DNA of 64,000 nucleotides from Epiperipatus broadwayi (GCA_028023455.1 JAQFVV010001030.1:1-64000); one strand, 5' to 3'. Shown: positions 20,169 through 33,204, counted from the stretch's first letter. Notes: generated from the letters alone by a model not told the origin. Made by a program: numbers and translations.

Positions 20169-20596
20169 CAGCTTAGGCTCTGCACAACAGAACATTTCCC
20201 TTATAAAGTTTTCAATGGATAGCTGTTACAACATATTATCTCAAATTATAACATTAAAATTAGTTTACTATCTTAAAAATAGATTTTATCTGTCAATACT
20301 AATAGGATATCAAAGTGGAAATGCCTCTCCAAAATGGGTAACCAAAGCACACATAAACATGTAAATAAATAAATAACCAATCCCGGAAATGTATAAAAAG
20401 AAACTAATAGCTGCTTCATTACTTAATAGTATTTCATGCCATAACTGGGATGTAGCATCAACTCCATTCTCATATAGCAATATGGTGACTATATTCAAAT
20501 TGGAAATATGTAGTTTGTATATAATACATACATCTGAATGTGAGTTGATATTTTTAATGGTTGTTTTAGAGGCAAATAGCTAATATGTGGATTTAT

Positions 20597-21070
20597 CCAG
20601 TACTTTACTAGAACAGTAGCTAATAAAAGACAACTTCCCCAGGTGAATAGTTAAAGTAAAACTATCAAGTTCATTGCCTTTAGCTCTTGTCTTGGGACAG
20701 TTGGCTTTCACTAACCACTATTCTAAGTAAAGTGCTTTCTTATTAAGTAATTATAAATAGATAACTCCACACATTAAACATTTCCATGTATATACATTTA
20801 ATGGATGTTTTACATGGAAATATTTAAGGTGTGGAGTTATCCATTTATAATACGCTAATTAAAAAGCACGTTACCTAGAACAGCAAAGCAACTGCTCCAG
20901 ACCAAGTATTAAAGTAAAACTATCAGGTTTATTCTCCTTTTGAATTCAATCAGCCCGACAGTTTTACTTTAACTCTTGGACTGGGGCAATTGGTTTTTAT
21001 TAGCTACTGTTCTAAATAATGTGCTTTCTAATTAAGTAATATAAATGGATAATTCAACACATCATATATA
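20597..21070. repeat. Nested inverted repeats
   Basis: There are at least three hairpins. (1) 20605-20735: 'tactttactagaacagtagc' against its complement near 20720. (2) 20745-20855: 'ataactccacacattaaaca' and 'catttccatgta' against 'tacatggaaatatttaaggt' and 'gtggagttat'. (3) 20870-21040: 'ttacctagaacagcaaagca', 'taaagtaaaactatcagg' against 'acagttttactttaa' and 'tagctactgttctaa'. Hairpins 1 and 3 are copies of one unit flanking hairpin 2, so the block looks like a fold-back inserted in another fold-back or a duplicated one. Confidence 0.8.
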
Positions 21071-21464
21071 TTCTAATAATTTTAATGTCTGTAAATAAAA
21101 CACAGCTGTTAAATATATAATGCTGAGAATATAACTTTATTCACAAAGCAACTAAGTCTGAATAGGGTATTATGATCAATTCGCATATCATATGTGCAAA
21201 GAATGTAGCATATTTAAATATGCCCTGATTTATGTATAGGCATATTAAAATTATCAGCATCTTCATCTAGATTGTTATTTGAAACTGTAGGCTGGCATGA
21301 TTAATAATTACAAAAATCATCATTAATATTAAGTTTTATCAGATAAGACAAACATTAATATTTTGTTTGATGAAAAAATTAGCAGTGGTACAAGAAATTG
21401 GCATTATTTGCAAGTTTGTTAAAAATGACCTTTTTGGAATCTGACTTGCAAATTATTATGGGAA

Positions 21465-21622
21465 CATACTTCACAGAGGCAAAACTCCATACAGTAGCAC
21501 CACTCAGTGCAATCCAGATTACTCAATAGATGCAGGAAGGTTTGTGCCTTTGTGGAAATAGCTTGTATCAGCATAAAGAATGGTGATCATGTGATACTTG
21601 ACTTCAATTATTCCATGAATGC

Positions 21623-21625
<3 letters not shown>
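21465..21625. mobile_element. Family E fold-back fragment
   Basis: 'ctccatacagtagcaccact', 'aatagatgcaggaa' and 'ggtttgtgcc' match family E; 'tggtgatcatgtgat' is the terminal motif in the opposite orientation. It is immediately followed by (TA)n at 21627-21655. Confidence 0.6.
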
Positions 21626-21658
<33 letters not shown>

Positions 21659-21659
21659 T

Positions 21660-23510
21660 ACTTTGTTTCAATACATCATAACTGAAAAATTACTTCTCAA
21701 AATAGAATTTAAACAGCCAATTGAAAAGACAAAGACCTATTCAACAGCCCTTCATAAAACATCTGTAAAGCAGAAGGCTTTAGAAATTAATGAGTAGTGA
21801 GGGTTTCAATGATTTCTCAATCTTATATTAATCTCCTACTCATTTATTGACCAACACAAAGTGGTTATTTAGGTTGGGGCACATTTCCAAAAATATTTTA
21901 TTGCAATTACAGAAAAGTTTTGATCTTTTAACCATCTTACACTACACTAGCATTCTGACAGATTTCTTTGTTATCATTTGCTTTATGCTTTCAATTTTCA
22001 CTTTAATATTAAACCATTATTATTTATCAGAATATAATAAATTTGACCCCATTTGATAGATATTTTTGTTTAGAAATTAAATAAATTTTTAAAAAATCAC
22101 ATTTGATTTTCACAGTTATTTTAAAAATTAGATTTTAATCAAAACAAAGTGCTGTTTCATCATTAAATTTCAGGTGGAGCAGATTCAATTTGAAAAATGA
22201 ACAAAGTCTTCTTTGTTTGATGTTTGTTTTAAAAAAATCTGAATGAATTATTTTTAATATCTAGTAAATTTATCAATTTATGCTTTAAAAGTTTAATTTG
22301 TTTTTAACTTTTTACAATATTTCTAAATGTTATAACAGATTGTTTAATTCTAGACACTTGTATTTCCTGCTACCATAATTTCTATGGCAACAATATTCAG
22401 AAGAAAATGTTCTTTTATATTTAAAAATAAAACATTTCTGTAAAAAATATGTAATATTATTTGTTTTTGATTTCCAAAAACTATTACCCAATTACTACAC
22501 AAAAATGATCATAAACTTTCCAAAAAAATCAAGTTTTTAGACTGTCATAATATTTTCTCGAAGTAATCTCACAAAGTTTGAGATCGCCAAATACATAACA
22601 GTCACCCATCATTGTAAACTTTAATGACACACTTATTCAATTATCCTGATATCTTTTGAATTTTTTAAAATTTAAAATATTAGAAAAATATACATGACTT
22701 CTAAAGTTGTGGAAAAAAAAGGTTTGCAAAAGTTTTTAGTAGAGGGTGAAAAACCAAATATAATTTCTTGACTTCTGGCCTGAGAAAGTTTCATAATTAA
22801 GAATGCAGTGGTTAAAAAATGCAAAATTACTTAGCTCATTTTGAACCCAGATTGTAGACATAGCAAACAGTTATGCTATTATTGTACCATGAAGTTCTTA
22901 TAATTTATATATCAGTAAACCACAAATAAAAAAATATTAACTTGACAACTTTAAGATTCATCAAAAAATGTGGGTTGTTTACTTTCAAAAAAAGCATGGT
23001 AATTCCATTGCTTTAGAATGCTATTTTACTGTTGTCATTAATGGTACAAGCATAAGCTCTAAAGATGGCATATGTTATGGATAGTCTGTTAAGATGTAAG
23101 ATCTTTATTGCATTAATTTTGACAAAAATGCCTAGAGGGCATTCACTTATTGTTGAGTTTTCTTGCAAAACTTTTGAAATAAAAGAAAATATGATTTTTT
23201 GTTTTATAAAATATATTTGATTACATTCACACTTGGTTGATAATTATTTAAAATAAAAGAATCACATGTATATTTTCAATTTATTTGATTATCTTTTAAA
23301 ATTAAATTGAGAGACAGCAAACCTCTCGCACTCATTACTATCTAACAGCCAATCAGATCGTAAATACAAGACAGAGAATTTAACAAGAAAAGGGCAGTCC
23401 ACCCTATTCTTTACTTGTTTTCTATATATCCAAGCCAGTCTAAAGTATTTAGATCTGAAAGTGTGAATATTGAATATCTTCACACTTAACTCACTGAGTT
23501 TTAAAAATAA
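21660..23510. other. AT-rich stretch without recognised genes
   Basis: Reading frames at 21847-22056 and 23289-23483 lack recognisable motifs and look like chance frames in AT-rich DNA. Confidence 0.45.
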
Positions 23511-23517
23511 AAGTCAA

Positions 23518-23605
23518 ACGTTGGTGATTGAGAGGTCAAGAATGGGTCCTGGGTTAGCAGGTTCACTTCCCGGCTGATGCTATGACACCCGAGAAAAAAA
23601 GTGAT
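23518..23605 (+). mobile_element. tRNA-derived SINE, third copy
   Basis: 'acgttggtgattgagaggtc', 'caggttcacttcccggctga' and 'tgctatgacac' then an A-rich tail. The B box (ggttcacttcc) is recognisable. Confidence 0.7.
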
Positions 23606-23609
23606 TGTA

Positions 23610-24075
23610 ATATAAACAAAGAAAGTCATAATCCGTATAATGTCATTAATGGTTAAAAATGACACAGTGTTAACTTCTTTTCAAGTACAGTTATAATTAT
23701 AAAGCAAATATCAGATTTTAAAGCAAAATTTAATAGACTGATCATAAGTACATGTTTGTTAACATTAAAAAAACTTAAAATAAAATAAAAAATTATTCAT
23801 TTTGTAAAAGATTGTTTGTTGTTTGCACTAACATCATTGGTGCCATTTATTTACTTTCTTCTTATTTACAGATCACTTTTTAAATATTTAAAAAGATCAA
23901 ATGTGATTTTTAAAAAAATATTATTCATTTATAAAATTAAATTTAAAAGAAATCGAGTCCAATTTATTGAGTTTCGTATAAAATAAATATTTTATATAGA
24001 AATGAAAGGTTGAGCATTTTCAAAAACTTCCACCAGGTGGAACACTAGAAAATATCAAATTTCATATATATAATA
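23610..24075. other. AT-rich stretch without recognised features
   Basis: Nothing supported beyond A/T runs. Confidence 0.4.
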
Positions 24076-24076
24076 G

Positions 24077-24531
24077 CTAGGAAAGTAGTTTACTGATTAA
24101 GGCTCAAACAGGACTTTTAGCAATAAGGGAATATACACATAAATGGAAAAATATGTGTTAGTCCGCAAGTTATGTCAGGAAAGTATAAAAAATATTAGGC
24201 ATCTGTTGATTGAATGTAAATGCTTGCAAGCAGAAAGAGTACAAATAATGAAGTTGCAGGAGACTAAATATAAACAAAGTGATTATACAGAACGTGGATT
24301 CTTGAGTTTTATGCTGGGTTTGGGAAAAGATAAGGGGGGATTTAGATATTAAAAGCCACAGAGTTGACAAAGATTATGTTGTGGAAATGGGGAGCAGGAC
24401 AGTGAAGAAAATGGGAAAAACTTCATGTGGGAAATGGAAGGGGAAGGGGGCTAACAGGTTTCTCTGGGCATTGTGGTTGAGAGATTCCTGGCTCTGATAC
24501 AGGAGAAGCCACAGTGCATCACATCACATCA
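24077..24531 (+). mobile_element. Main LINE family, 5'-truncated 3' copy
   Basis: It aligns with 12774-13218: 'ggaaagtagttta', 'aggctcaaacagg', then codons for 'SIKNIRHLLIECKCLQAERV' and the 3' UTR, ending in the CATCA-type tail ('gcatcacatcacatcat'). The first Cys pair of the knuckle is disrupted. It is a typical dead-on-arrival insertion. Confidence 0.88.
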
Positions 24532-24539
24532 TAAGAGTT

Positions 24540-26045
24540 AAATAGGAAAATCATTTATCATTATTCACAATCTTGTGTAGGTGTTAGCTAGCAAAGCAAT
24601 TAAACTTAAATATGTATATATGACTCTTAGTAGGCAGATATTATTGGATCCAGGAAGGGGAACCATAACGAAAATAAAGATTTTAAGAATACTAAACAAA
24701 GTAGACACTATTTTCCAAAAATATCTAATCACTAAAGATCATGTAAACAATTTTCTAGAGAGAATTTGACTGAGAAAAATTATATATATATAAAATTGAA
24801 TAATGTTAACTATCTATACTTTTTCTATACAGAATGTAATAAACGCAATAAATCCATTTCTATTCAACTATAGAAAAGCTTGTTATTTTTATAAATTAAA
24901 TATAGCTTAGCAATTTTGAGAATTTATGGTGTTCTCATAAGCATAGCAAAATGAAATAGAATAACAATGGAGAGATGAGTGTAATGTATATATTTAAAGA
25001 AATTTAAATTTATTTAAACCCAATATTAAATATTTAAATTATAATGTCTATATGTTGGAGAGAGGCAAGAATGAGTCTTTATGGTTGATATAACATTCAT
25101 ATTATTATCTATATAGCAAGCCTCTTTTATTTTTTTCTTTGAACCATTTTCGATGTATTGAATGAGTGTGTATGAGGGGATAAATTGATGTCCTGTTGCC
25201 TTTTGGAGCTCAAGAAATATGAAGCTATGCTCTGGATTGTCTGAAACGTTTGTAAAAGATTAAATAAGTATATGTGGCCAGAAATCTCACTAATAGTACT
25301 TTATTTTAAAAAAAGTTAAGAAGAAAGCATTGCCAATTTGGCTAATCATTGGATGGTAAGAGATTACCTGTTTTCAATCCTTATTTTTACCTAAGCTTAA
25401 TTGTGGTTATCTCGATATCCGTTTACTGATCAATAATGAATGGTCAAATGAAATGGTTTAAGTACTAGCTATCTGAAGGAAAATTTATAAGCCTCACTGG
25501 ATTTTGAAATAATTGACAATGTTTACTCATCCTGGATTCGAATTCAAGGTCAATTGAAAGGCAAAAAAGTACAATCATTACAACTTATGGTGCTTTCATG
25601 CATAATACCATACTAAAATTATAATAGATTTATAAAAGTAAAAAGCCAAATAAATGCAAATCAATAAAAACAGTCGGAAAAAAAAAAGTTTTTTATTCAA
25701 ATATCAGAAATCTAATAGAACAATATGATTTTATGAAGATTCAATCAATAGCTTTAGAAAAAAATGAAAATAGAAAAAACAATGGAAATAAAGATTTTTT
25801 TTTAAAAAAAAAAATCTTGAAAATAAATGTAAAAAAAAAAAATACATTACACACACAAAAAAAATCAATTTTATTAATTTAAAATATTTTAGCATTTTTA
25901 TTTTTATTTTTACTTAATAAACTAACTCCCGCCTGCTATTAATTGTAAAAAATTAAAACGTCTGTTGTTTGTTGTTTAACAGAGACAATATAAAAATAGT
26001 AGTATACAAATTCAAATTATATCCAAGCGCTTTTGGTAAGGATGT
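24540..26045. other. AT-rich stretch; one SINE-like patch
   Basis: At 25.43-25.60 kb a minus-strand B-box-like 'gaattcgaatcc' and 'ctgatcaataatgaatgg' resemble 7.3-7.5 kb. Otherwise long A-runs (25677-25860) and no gene. Confidence 0.45.
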
Positions 26046-26049
26046 GTCC

Positions 26050-26890
26050 TTAACATAGCAACTATGCTAAAGAATATAATAAATATCCAAGAAAATTAGT
26101 GTGGAGACCAGGATCAACTAATCGGAAAATTAGTCTGCTTAGCATTAATTGTTTATTGTGATCTTTGAATTAGATACGATTCCTTAATTTTACGTTTCTT
26201 ATCATGCGGCTCATACAGTAAATTATTAAACCTTTGGGAAATACAAATATGACTAGTTATACTTTGATGTAAATAAAACACTAGTAAAGGATTTGATCTT
26301 TTACTGTTTTCTTATATACATAATTATACCGTTGTAAATGATATTTCATATTATTTTTCATTTCTCCAATATATACTGCACGCACTACACTCTGGATTCA
26401 GGCAACTAATAGAATACAGAACACAAGACTTATTATCATCACCTGACTTATTAGGATATTGAATGATATTAAAGATAAGACAGATGCTGCTAATAAGGGT
26501 TGTGCTATATATTGTATCAATTGTCAGGGTCTAAGGTGTAGTGCTGTATATATCAGAGATGCTAAGAATAATAGGAAATATAGTTTACAACAGTATAATT
26601 ATACGTATAAAAAAGCGATGGTGCATCAAGTGGTTTATTAAGCATTTTATTTACATCGAAGTGTACCTTGTTATATTTGTATTCCTCAAGATTTAATATT
26701 TTAAGGTATGGGTCACATGATAAGGAGCATAAAATTAAGGGATTGTACTTAATAAAAGACCACAATATGCAATTAATGTTGAACAGGGTAGTTTCCCAAT
26801 TACTTGTTTCTGGTTTTCACACAAGATTTCTTAGATATTTATAGAATGTTCTTTAGTATAGTTGCTTTGGTAAGGATATGTAAGTGTCAA
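26050..26890. mobile_element. Palindromic element with ~350-bp inverted arms
   Basis: The left arm, about 26050-26405, and right arm, about 26520-26890, are reverse complements over almost their full length. Examples are 'catagcaactatgctaaaga' against 'tctttagtatagttgcttt', 'ccttaattttacgtttctta' against its complement near 26735, and 'cataattataccgttgtaaa' against 26600. The spacer is ~110 bases. A 60-codon frame at 26459-26641 lies inside and has no recognisable domain. No second copy was seen in the window. Confidence 0.85.
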
Positions 26891-27430
26891 AAGTGCTTGA
26901 ATATTATTTGAACTTATGTAGTACTAATTTTATATTGTCTCTGTTAGACAACAATGGAAGTGTTAGTTCTAATATTTTATTCTCAGTTCAATGGAAGCAA
27001 ATACATATTAGTCATTATTTCTGTAAAAACCACTTCAGTTTCTGTGAGTCTTTACTCCTTTATCTATCCTTAGATGCTAACAACAAGTTCCATGATTAAA
27101 AATAACCAATTATAATGTTATATTATCATTATCTTTTACGTTTCACAGTTTCTCTGAACACATTTTTCATAGTTTTTTATCTCAAATTATGCTTCCTATC
27201 CATTTCCCTATTTTCCATGCAAATTCTTAATACACCAATTTTTCATGTACTCCAATTTTGTTTCCAAATCTATAACCCCCAAATCTCAACTCTTTTAACC
27301 TCATTTTAATTTTGCACATTTTTACTCCTTACAACACTAATTCTCAAACCAAATATTTACCATTCTTATTTTTTAAAATATAATTTTTAGTGACCACAAT
27401 TAATTTCTTACTCTAGTAAAAGTCTTTCAT
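26891..27430. other. AT-rich stretch without recognised genes
   Basis: The short frames at 26884-27309 are hydrophobic and AT-driven; no domain was seen. Confidence 0.4.
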
Positions 27431-27433
27431 TTC

Positions 27434-27535
27434 ATCATCATCATCATTATTATTATTGCTGCTACTACTACTTCTATGACTATTATTAGTATTACTACTG
27501 CTATTATTATTATTTTGATGATGATGATGCTATAT
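27434..27535. repeat. Imperfect trinucleotide patch
   Basis: 'tcatcatcatcatcattatt' at the left and 'tgatgatgatgatg' at the right bracket CTA/ATT-type triplets, so the ends can pair. It resembles an expanded RTE tail but no element precedes it. Confidence 0.6.
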
Positions 27536-27539
27536 CTTC

Positions 27540-28210
27540 TATAACTTAGTGTAATGACTGGCAGACCCTACTGCATAGAATTCTGGGACCATAGCCTAAA
27601 CCTGTACTTCCAGCATTCAAACTTCTTATGAATCCCTGCACAACCTTCTTGTGCTGTCATTTATCCAACTTTACAGATATGTATACTCTATAACTTCATA
27701 TCTAATGCTTATTGTTAATGTTTTCATTTCACTTTCTTTGTACTACTTCAGCTTTATTTGCATCTGCTTTTATTTCACACACCCCTTCCCCGTGCAAGTT
27801 TTTTTTCAATCCCACTGAGTGTTTTGGTAATCTCATCTCACTGTCAAAATGCAGCCACACTATCAACAAATTTGGAGGAATAAATCTTTTATCTTCATTG
27901 TTAATCTTATAATTTTATCTTTATTCTCAATTCTGTAATTATCAAAGCAATCTAGTTTAAAACAATAAGTTCCCTGTGTGGGTAGCGATTTGATTTCTAG
28001 ATTCCCATGGAGACTTGAAATTGTAAAAAATCTTATATAAACTATGTATTTAACATATTTAAGTTACATATACACGCACACACACCTATCATAAAATTTA
28101 ATTTTAAAAATAAATAATCATGGATTAGAAGAAGTTAACAATTACAAATGCCTTAATCAGACTGTAAATCATAACATAATGATTAAAATTAATCATGGAA
28201 TTAAACATGG
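27540..28210. other. No supported feature
   Basis: A 66-codon frame (27712-27912) has no family signature. This stretch is slightly less AT-rich than its surroundings. Confidence 0.4.
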
Positions 28211-28221
28211 AAGATATATTT

Positions 28222-28715
28222 TTATATTAGACTATTTCCATCATCTAATATGTGTATTGAATATCTTTAGAAAAATTTAACTTTATTTAAATATTCCAAA
28301 TACATTCAACTGTTAGTAATAGAACAAGGTTTCGAGAGGTATTATTTTCCACTCTTCTTCAGGCGTTGCTGGCTCAACTAGTGACAATATTAACATGGGA
28401 TTTGAACATGGACCCTTAGATTCTTGAGCATTGAATTGAAATTTTAAGGTAACATTCTAACCATCTGAGCAGCTGTTTAGAGCATTATTTTAAAATTCAA
28501 TACACAAAAATCTAAGGGTCAGGTTCGAATCCCATGTTAGTACTGTCACTGGTCAGGCCAGCAACACCTGAAGAATACCTCTTGAAACAGTGCATACACT
28601 AACCTGTTTGATGTGCTATTACTAACAGTTGAATGTATTTTGAATATTTAAATAAAGTTAAATTTTTCTGAAGCTATTCAATACACATATTAGATGATGG
28701 AAATAGTCAAATATA
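28222..28715. mobile_element. Fold-back repeat, family D, with tRNA-like segment
   Basis: The arms extend over ~230 bases each: 'gactatttccatcatctaat' against 'attagatgatggaaatagtc', 'atacattcaactgttagtaa' against 'ttactaacagttgaatgtat', and 'acatgggatttgaac' against 'gttcgaatcccatgt'. Near the centre a pol III B box (ggttcgaatccc) occurs in both orientations. 'ctaaccatctgagcagctg' looks like the A-box side of a tRNA-like unit. A second, partly rearranged copy is at 33.2-33.84 kb. Confidence 0.85.
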
Positions 28716-28744
28716 AAATTACAACTAGAACACCATCATCACAA

Positions 28745-29385
28745 ACCTTCAGGAAAACATGTAAGATGTTCTTTTGGTAGAAATAACTTGGAATTATAAA
28801 AAAATGTCTATGAGTTTGAAAAGTTTTTAATATTTGTACTTTACCAGTTCTTATTCATGAGTCTGAGACTTATGTACTTAACAAAAAATCAATACAGAGA
28901 TTTTATGCCATTTGATGAAGTATGAAGAAATTTATGTTAAGAGTAAGAAGAGAGTGAAGATGAAATATGGGTGAAAAACAAACAGATATCAGTGGCCTTA
29001 TTGAAAGAATTAAGACAGTAAAAAATAGAGCTGAGATGAACATATTACTCAAAGAAATGATAATACGTGGACAGCTGAAGTCTTAAAATGGATCCCAGAA
29101 GATTTAAATGAAACAAAAAAAAAAAGACCATGTGGGTGTAATCTAGAGAAGAGGATGTTATGGATCAGAAGAAAGAGGATCTTCATTAAGCACTGGATTG
29201 AGTTGAAGTTTAAAAATGGATCCCAGGAGATTGTAAAAGATCTAAAAAGCGACCGTATGTGAAATGGATAGGAAAAGAAGGAAGTTTGATATGATGTAGA
29301 GAAGAGATGCTGTGGGTCAGAGAAAATTGATAAATGTGGAGAAATCTTCATTATGCAGTGGACTGATATTTATTTAAATAATGAT
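28745..29385 (+). mobile_element. RTE-like LINE fragment with internal duplication
   Basis: It follows the order of the 48.06-kb copy: 'ttggtagaaataacttgga', 'ttaccagttcttattcatga', 'tctgagacttatgtacttaa', 'acagctgaagtcttaaaatg' and 'atgcagtggactgat', then an AT/GAT tail. The block 'aaaatggatcccag(a/g)aga' appears twice (29083 and 29213), so about 130 bases are duplicated. All frames are broken. Confidence 0.8.
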
Positions 29386-29389
29386 GATC

Positions 29390-30640
29390 ATAACACCCAC
29401 ATAATCAGTTATGCAAAAAGCAGTATATGTCTAGAAAGAATTGGAGCAATCACATGATTGGCTGAGTGGGAAAATTAAAATGGCTGACCTAAAGATGATT
29501 TATGACAATGGTCATATCAGTGGATGTCCTTGTGAAATTTAGGAATTCAAAATAATATTGCATATGTGCTTTATGTTACAAATTTAAAAACTAAAACTCT
29601 GTATTTGTATGTCTGCATATAATAATTGTATTATATATTATTATAATCAGCAAGAAATGCAAATTTTGAGCGCAATTCTAAGCAATTGTAAAATTATAGG
29701 ATTACAATTTGACATCATAACCTTTTTCTCTTATTGCATATGTATTTCATGGGAGATTCATCCCTGTATGGCAGTTTTGAACCTCTGATAGCCTTCTAGA
29801 ATTACTGGGTCAAGTCTTACTGTAAGTATTTAGAGAGCCGATCGTATTTAGAAAGTCTAATGTATTTATAATGTTTTTGGATGCTACGTTATCTGACGAA
29901 AAGCTTAACATTGTACGAACATGTCAATTCATATTTTCAATTTTGACAGAACTTTCTAAATCTTAGACGTTAAAACAAACCGTAAAATAAGATGAAGATG
30001 ACGAGTAATCTTCTCTTACTGTCATTTAAACCTTTTCTCAGTTTATAGTATTTTAAAGACAAAAGATTTTCCGAAATATCAGTTAATGGGAATTGAAATT
30101 AAAATACATCCAATAAGTACGCTTTAGAAATTGAGTTCATGTCATTACTAACCAAGAGAACGGATAATGAAACTTTAACGTGATAATAAAAAATTGATCA
30201 AGTGAAAGTAGGACTGAATGTTTTAAATAAAGTTATAAGTCAAAATTTTTTATTCACTATACAAATATGAATTAAAAGATAGTATGTACTTAGAATAAAC
30301 TAAAGTCAACGATAAATCATTTACTAATTAAATGAATTTAATATAAACTACGCATGCGTTAAACGTCTTCTCACTGAGGTTTTACTATCAATAAAGACAT
30401 TTTGAAGCAAACGTTACTCAGCTGAAAATCATATAATGCCAAAGACTCCCTTGACTAGGAAATTTTATTTGACTAGTTATGTTGATGATAATTAATTTAG
30501 AAATAAAATTTAAATATAGTAAAGTTTGTTTTATAAGTTGTTGTTTTTTTCAAGAAAATTTTATTATTCAAAGATATGAGATACAAGTAACCTATATGTG
30601 AGCAAGAACGCTCTGCGTTAACGATTCAAAAAAGATCAGG
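29390..30640. other. AT-rich stretch without recognised features
   Basis: No gene, RNA or repeat could be supported. Confidence 0.4.
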
Positions 30641-30646
30641 ATATAT

Positions 30647-30886
30647 ATGTTAACAGGTCAAATTAAATATGAATTTCTGTTGGGCAAATTCGGCCCTGGC
30701 TCTTCAATACAAAACTACTATTTTGATAGTATTAATACAGAGATGATTACACGTCAGGGGGGAAATGTTTTTAAGTTAGCTTATTCTGGTCCTTTCAATG
30801 TCTATCAATTCCCATGTGTTCCTGAACATTATTTGAGAAGCTATACGATTGTCTCTTTCTTTAATTGTCTTGATTTTCCTGATTAA
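30647..30886 (+). CDS. Unrecognised 79-codon reading frame
   Basis: The frame opens near an ATG at 30647 and ends at TAA 30884-30886. Its residue mix (Gly/Pro/Tyr/Phe, 'LGKFGPGSS', 'YSGPFNVYQFPCVPEHYL') is more protein-like than the surrounding AT-driven frames, and local GC is raised. I do not recognise a family. It could be an exon, a decayed element piece or chance. Confidence 0.25.
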   Translation: MLTGQIKYEFLLGKFGPGSSIQNYYFDSINTEMITRQGGNVFKLAYSGPFNVYQFPCVPEHYLRSYTIVSFFNCLDFPD

Positions 30887-30889
30887 TTC

Positions 30890-33025
30890 ATATAGCAATT
30901 CCTCTCAAATTTATATTTAGGCATCACACACATTCTCGTTCGCACATAAATGTAAATGAAAATTATGCAGACATTAATACACTGATGAAAATATAACATT
31001 TTAAAATCGGTAAGCTCCATCCAATGCAGACTAGTAGAACAATTCTTCTACCCCATACATGTGTTTTGGTTAGATATAAGCTTGTCAGCTATTATGGAGG
31101 TCTAAATATCTGCTATACAGACTAGAATAACCTGAACTTAATACGAACTGTTGGTTTTCAAATTTATGACATATTAATAAACACTCACATCTATGTATCA
31201 TATTTAAATTGGATAATGTAACAGTAAATGTACATGGCATAGGTTGAGTCAATTACAAACTCATTTACAAATTTTATACAAACTAGATAATATTACCATC
31301 TTTACATTAAATATGTAATAACTAACAAATATGATAATGGTATTTGTTATGCATTTAATTGTGAATATAAACTTTTAAATTTTTAAGATTGCTAAATGTT
31401 ATCCACCTAAACATGACACTTTATGTAAGGGTGTGCATAAAATACCAGAAATGATTTTTTTTCCAAATACTGGTAATGCTGATATGCAATTTTGTTAGAT
31501 AACAAAGTAAACATAAAATGATTATTTAAATTTGTTTTAGTTATATAATTCAGAATGAATTTCAAACCAAACCCAAATAGCAACACAATGTCCTCCAATA
31601 TGACTAAACATTAAACTTCATCCGGTAGAAATAACTCCTACTCACTCAAAATCCACTTTTCTATTTTGCAAGAGCTCTAGTGAGATATTTGTCCATATTC
31701 CTCTATATTTGAACATTTTACTTTTACAATTAAACCTTTTTTTCTATATCATATATTGATAATCTTAACTTTAGTTATTACAAATGAAAGCTTTCAAATG
31801 ATAGACATTCTAAGAGTTACTGTTTGATGATTACAAAATATGAAAATAAACATCTAAACAGAATTTTTATCTATAAAAATACCACTTCACATTATTGGAC
31901 ATAATTTACCTATTAAAAAATAAGTAGAATAAATTATGATGTATTTGAATTCTATGTTATTAAAACAAGATAAATTTAGAGTTGGTTTTTAAAAGATAAT
32001 TTCTTTACCATTTTTTTGTAAAGATGAAATTGTTGTACATGCTGTTCCCAGTACTGATCCCACTTTTTTTAAGAATTGCCCTTTTTAAAAATAAATGTTT
32101 TCAAAGAAAATCTCCTTGTAATGATGTAAAATAAGTATTTTACATAAATATTGCATAAATAAGTTTTATACTGATAACCTTTAATTTGTAAATAAATTAC
32201 TCAAAATTACAATTTTTTCTTCTTTAAAGTAAGTTTTTAAATATTTTGCATCAATGTAAAATAATCCACTAATCATAAATTGTCATTTCTATTGGCATCA
32301 TTATGGAACATGCTTAGCAGCTTTGATATGCAAATTAGATATTGTAATTGACTAAAAGGTTTATATAATGCTGACATCTTCAGACTTTTTTCCAACTAAT
32401 AATTTTAAAATTGTAACTGCAGTAAAATAAAACTGTGCACAATAATGAAAGGTTGTAGATAATCATATAACAATGTACAAAAAATATAACAACCAATAGT
32501 ACCATCATAGCACCCAAAACAGCAAACACAGTGTAAGGTTCTCACAATTGAGACAAATCAGGTTTAAAATCTTTGTGAACTAATAAGGAATATCAAATAT
32601 GCTGAAACTAACAATACATTATATCAAACTATGTGTAAAACACCAGAAAAAATTCTTTATTTAATGCTCTTGAAATGTATAGAGATTCACATCCAACATG
32701 CTATAAAATTTGGGCAAACATTGGATCAAATCAGATGTAAATTTAGCCCCTTTTGATATAGCCAAATACTAAACTTTGTAAGGTTGAGATAGCTTCTAAT
32801 ATTTAACTGTATTGAGGAAAGTGAGACTTATATCTGCTATAATTTCAAATTCACCCTGAATTATATAACTTGTTTGATTCAAAGTCTCTATAAATATAAA
32901 CGGATATTATACCTTTTTTATAATCTAATAAAGAAATGTATTGTTTATTAACAGCTTTTGGAAGGCTTATCTCTTGAGATTTTATATACAGTTTGAAACA
33001 CTGTATTTCTTAGTTACTATATACT
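30890..33025. other. AT-rich stretch without recognised genes
   Basis: No supported feature. The minus-strand frame 31407-31598 is not convincing. Confidence 0.4.
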
Positions 33026-33026
33026 A

Positions 33027-33027
<1 letters not shown>

Positions 33028-33077
<50 letters not shown>
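33028..33077. repeat. Compound (CA)n(TA)n microsatellite
   Basis: About ten CA units pass directly into about fourteen TA units. Confidence 0.95.
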
Positions 33078-33079
<2 letters not shown>

Positions 33080-33204
33080 GAATCACTACTACATACCAAA
33101 CATTTGGCTGCAGACTCTGAAAAATATATCAAAGATTAAAAATATATGCTTCAATTAAATAGGAGAAAAAATGATAAAATGTAAGCAAATGTAGGGCATT
33201 GGAT

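Noticed and set aside
28300-28620. Family D motif CTGAAGA...GAAAC as a hammerhead
   Set aside because: The 10.1/11.1 pair is mismatched, the nucleotide before the proposed cut is G in two copies, and the flanks do not form helix I. It is better explained as a simple two-stem hairpin.
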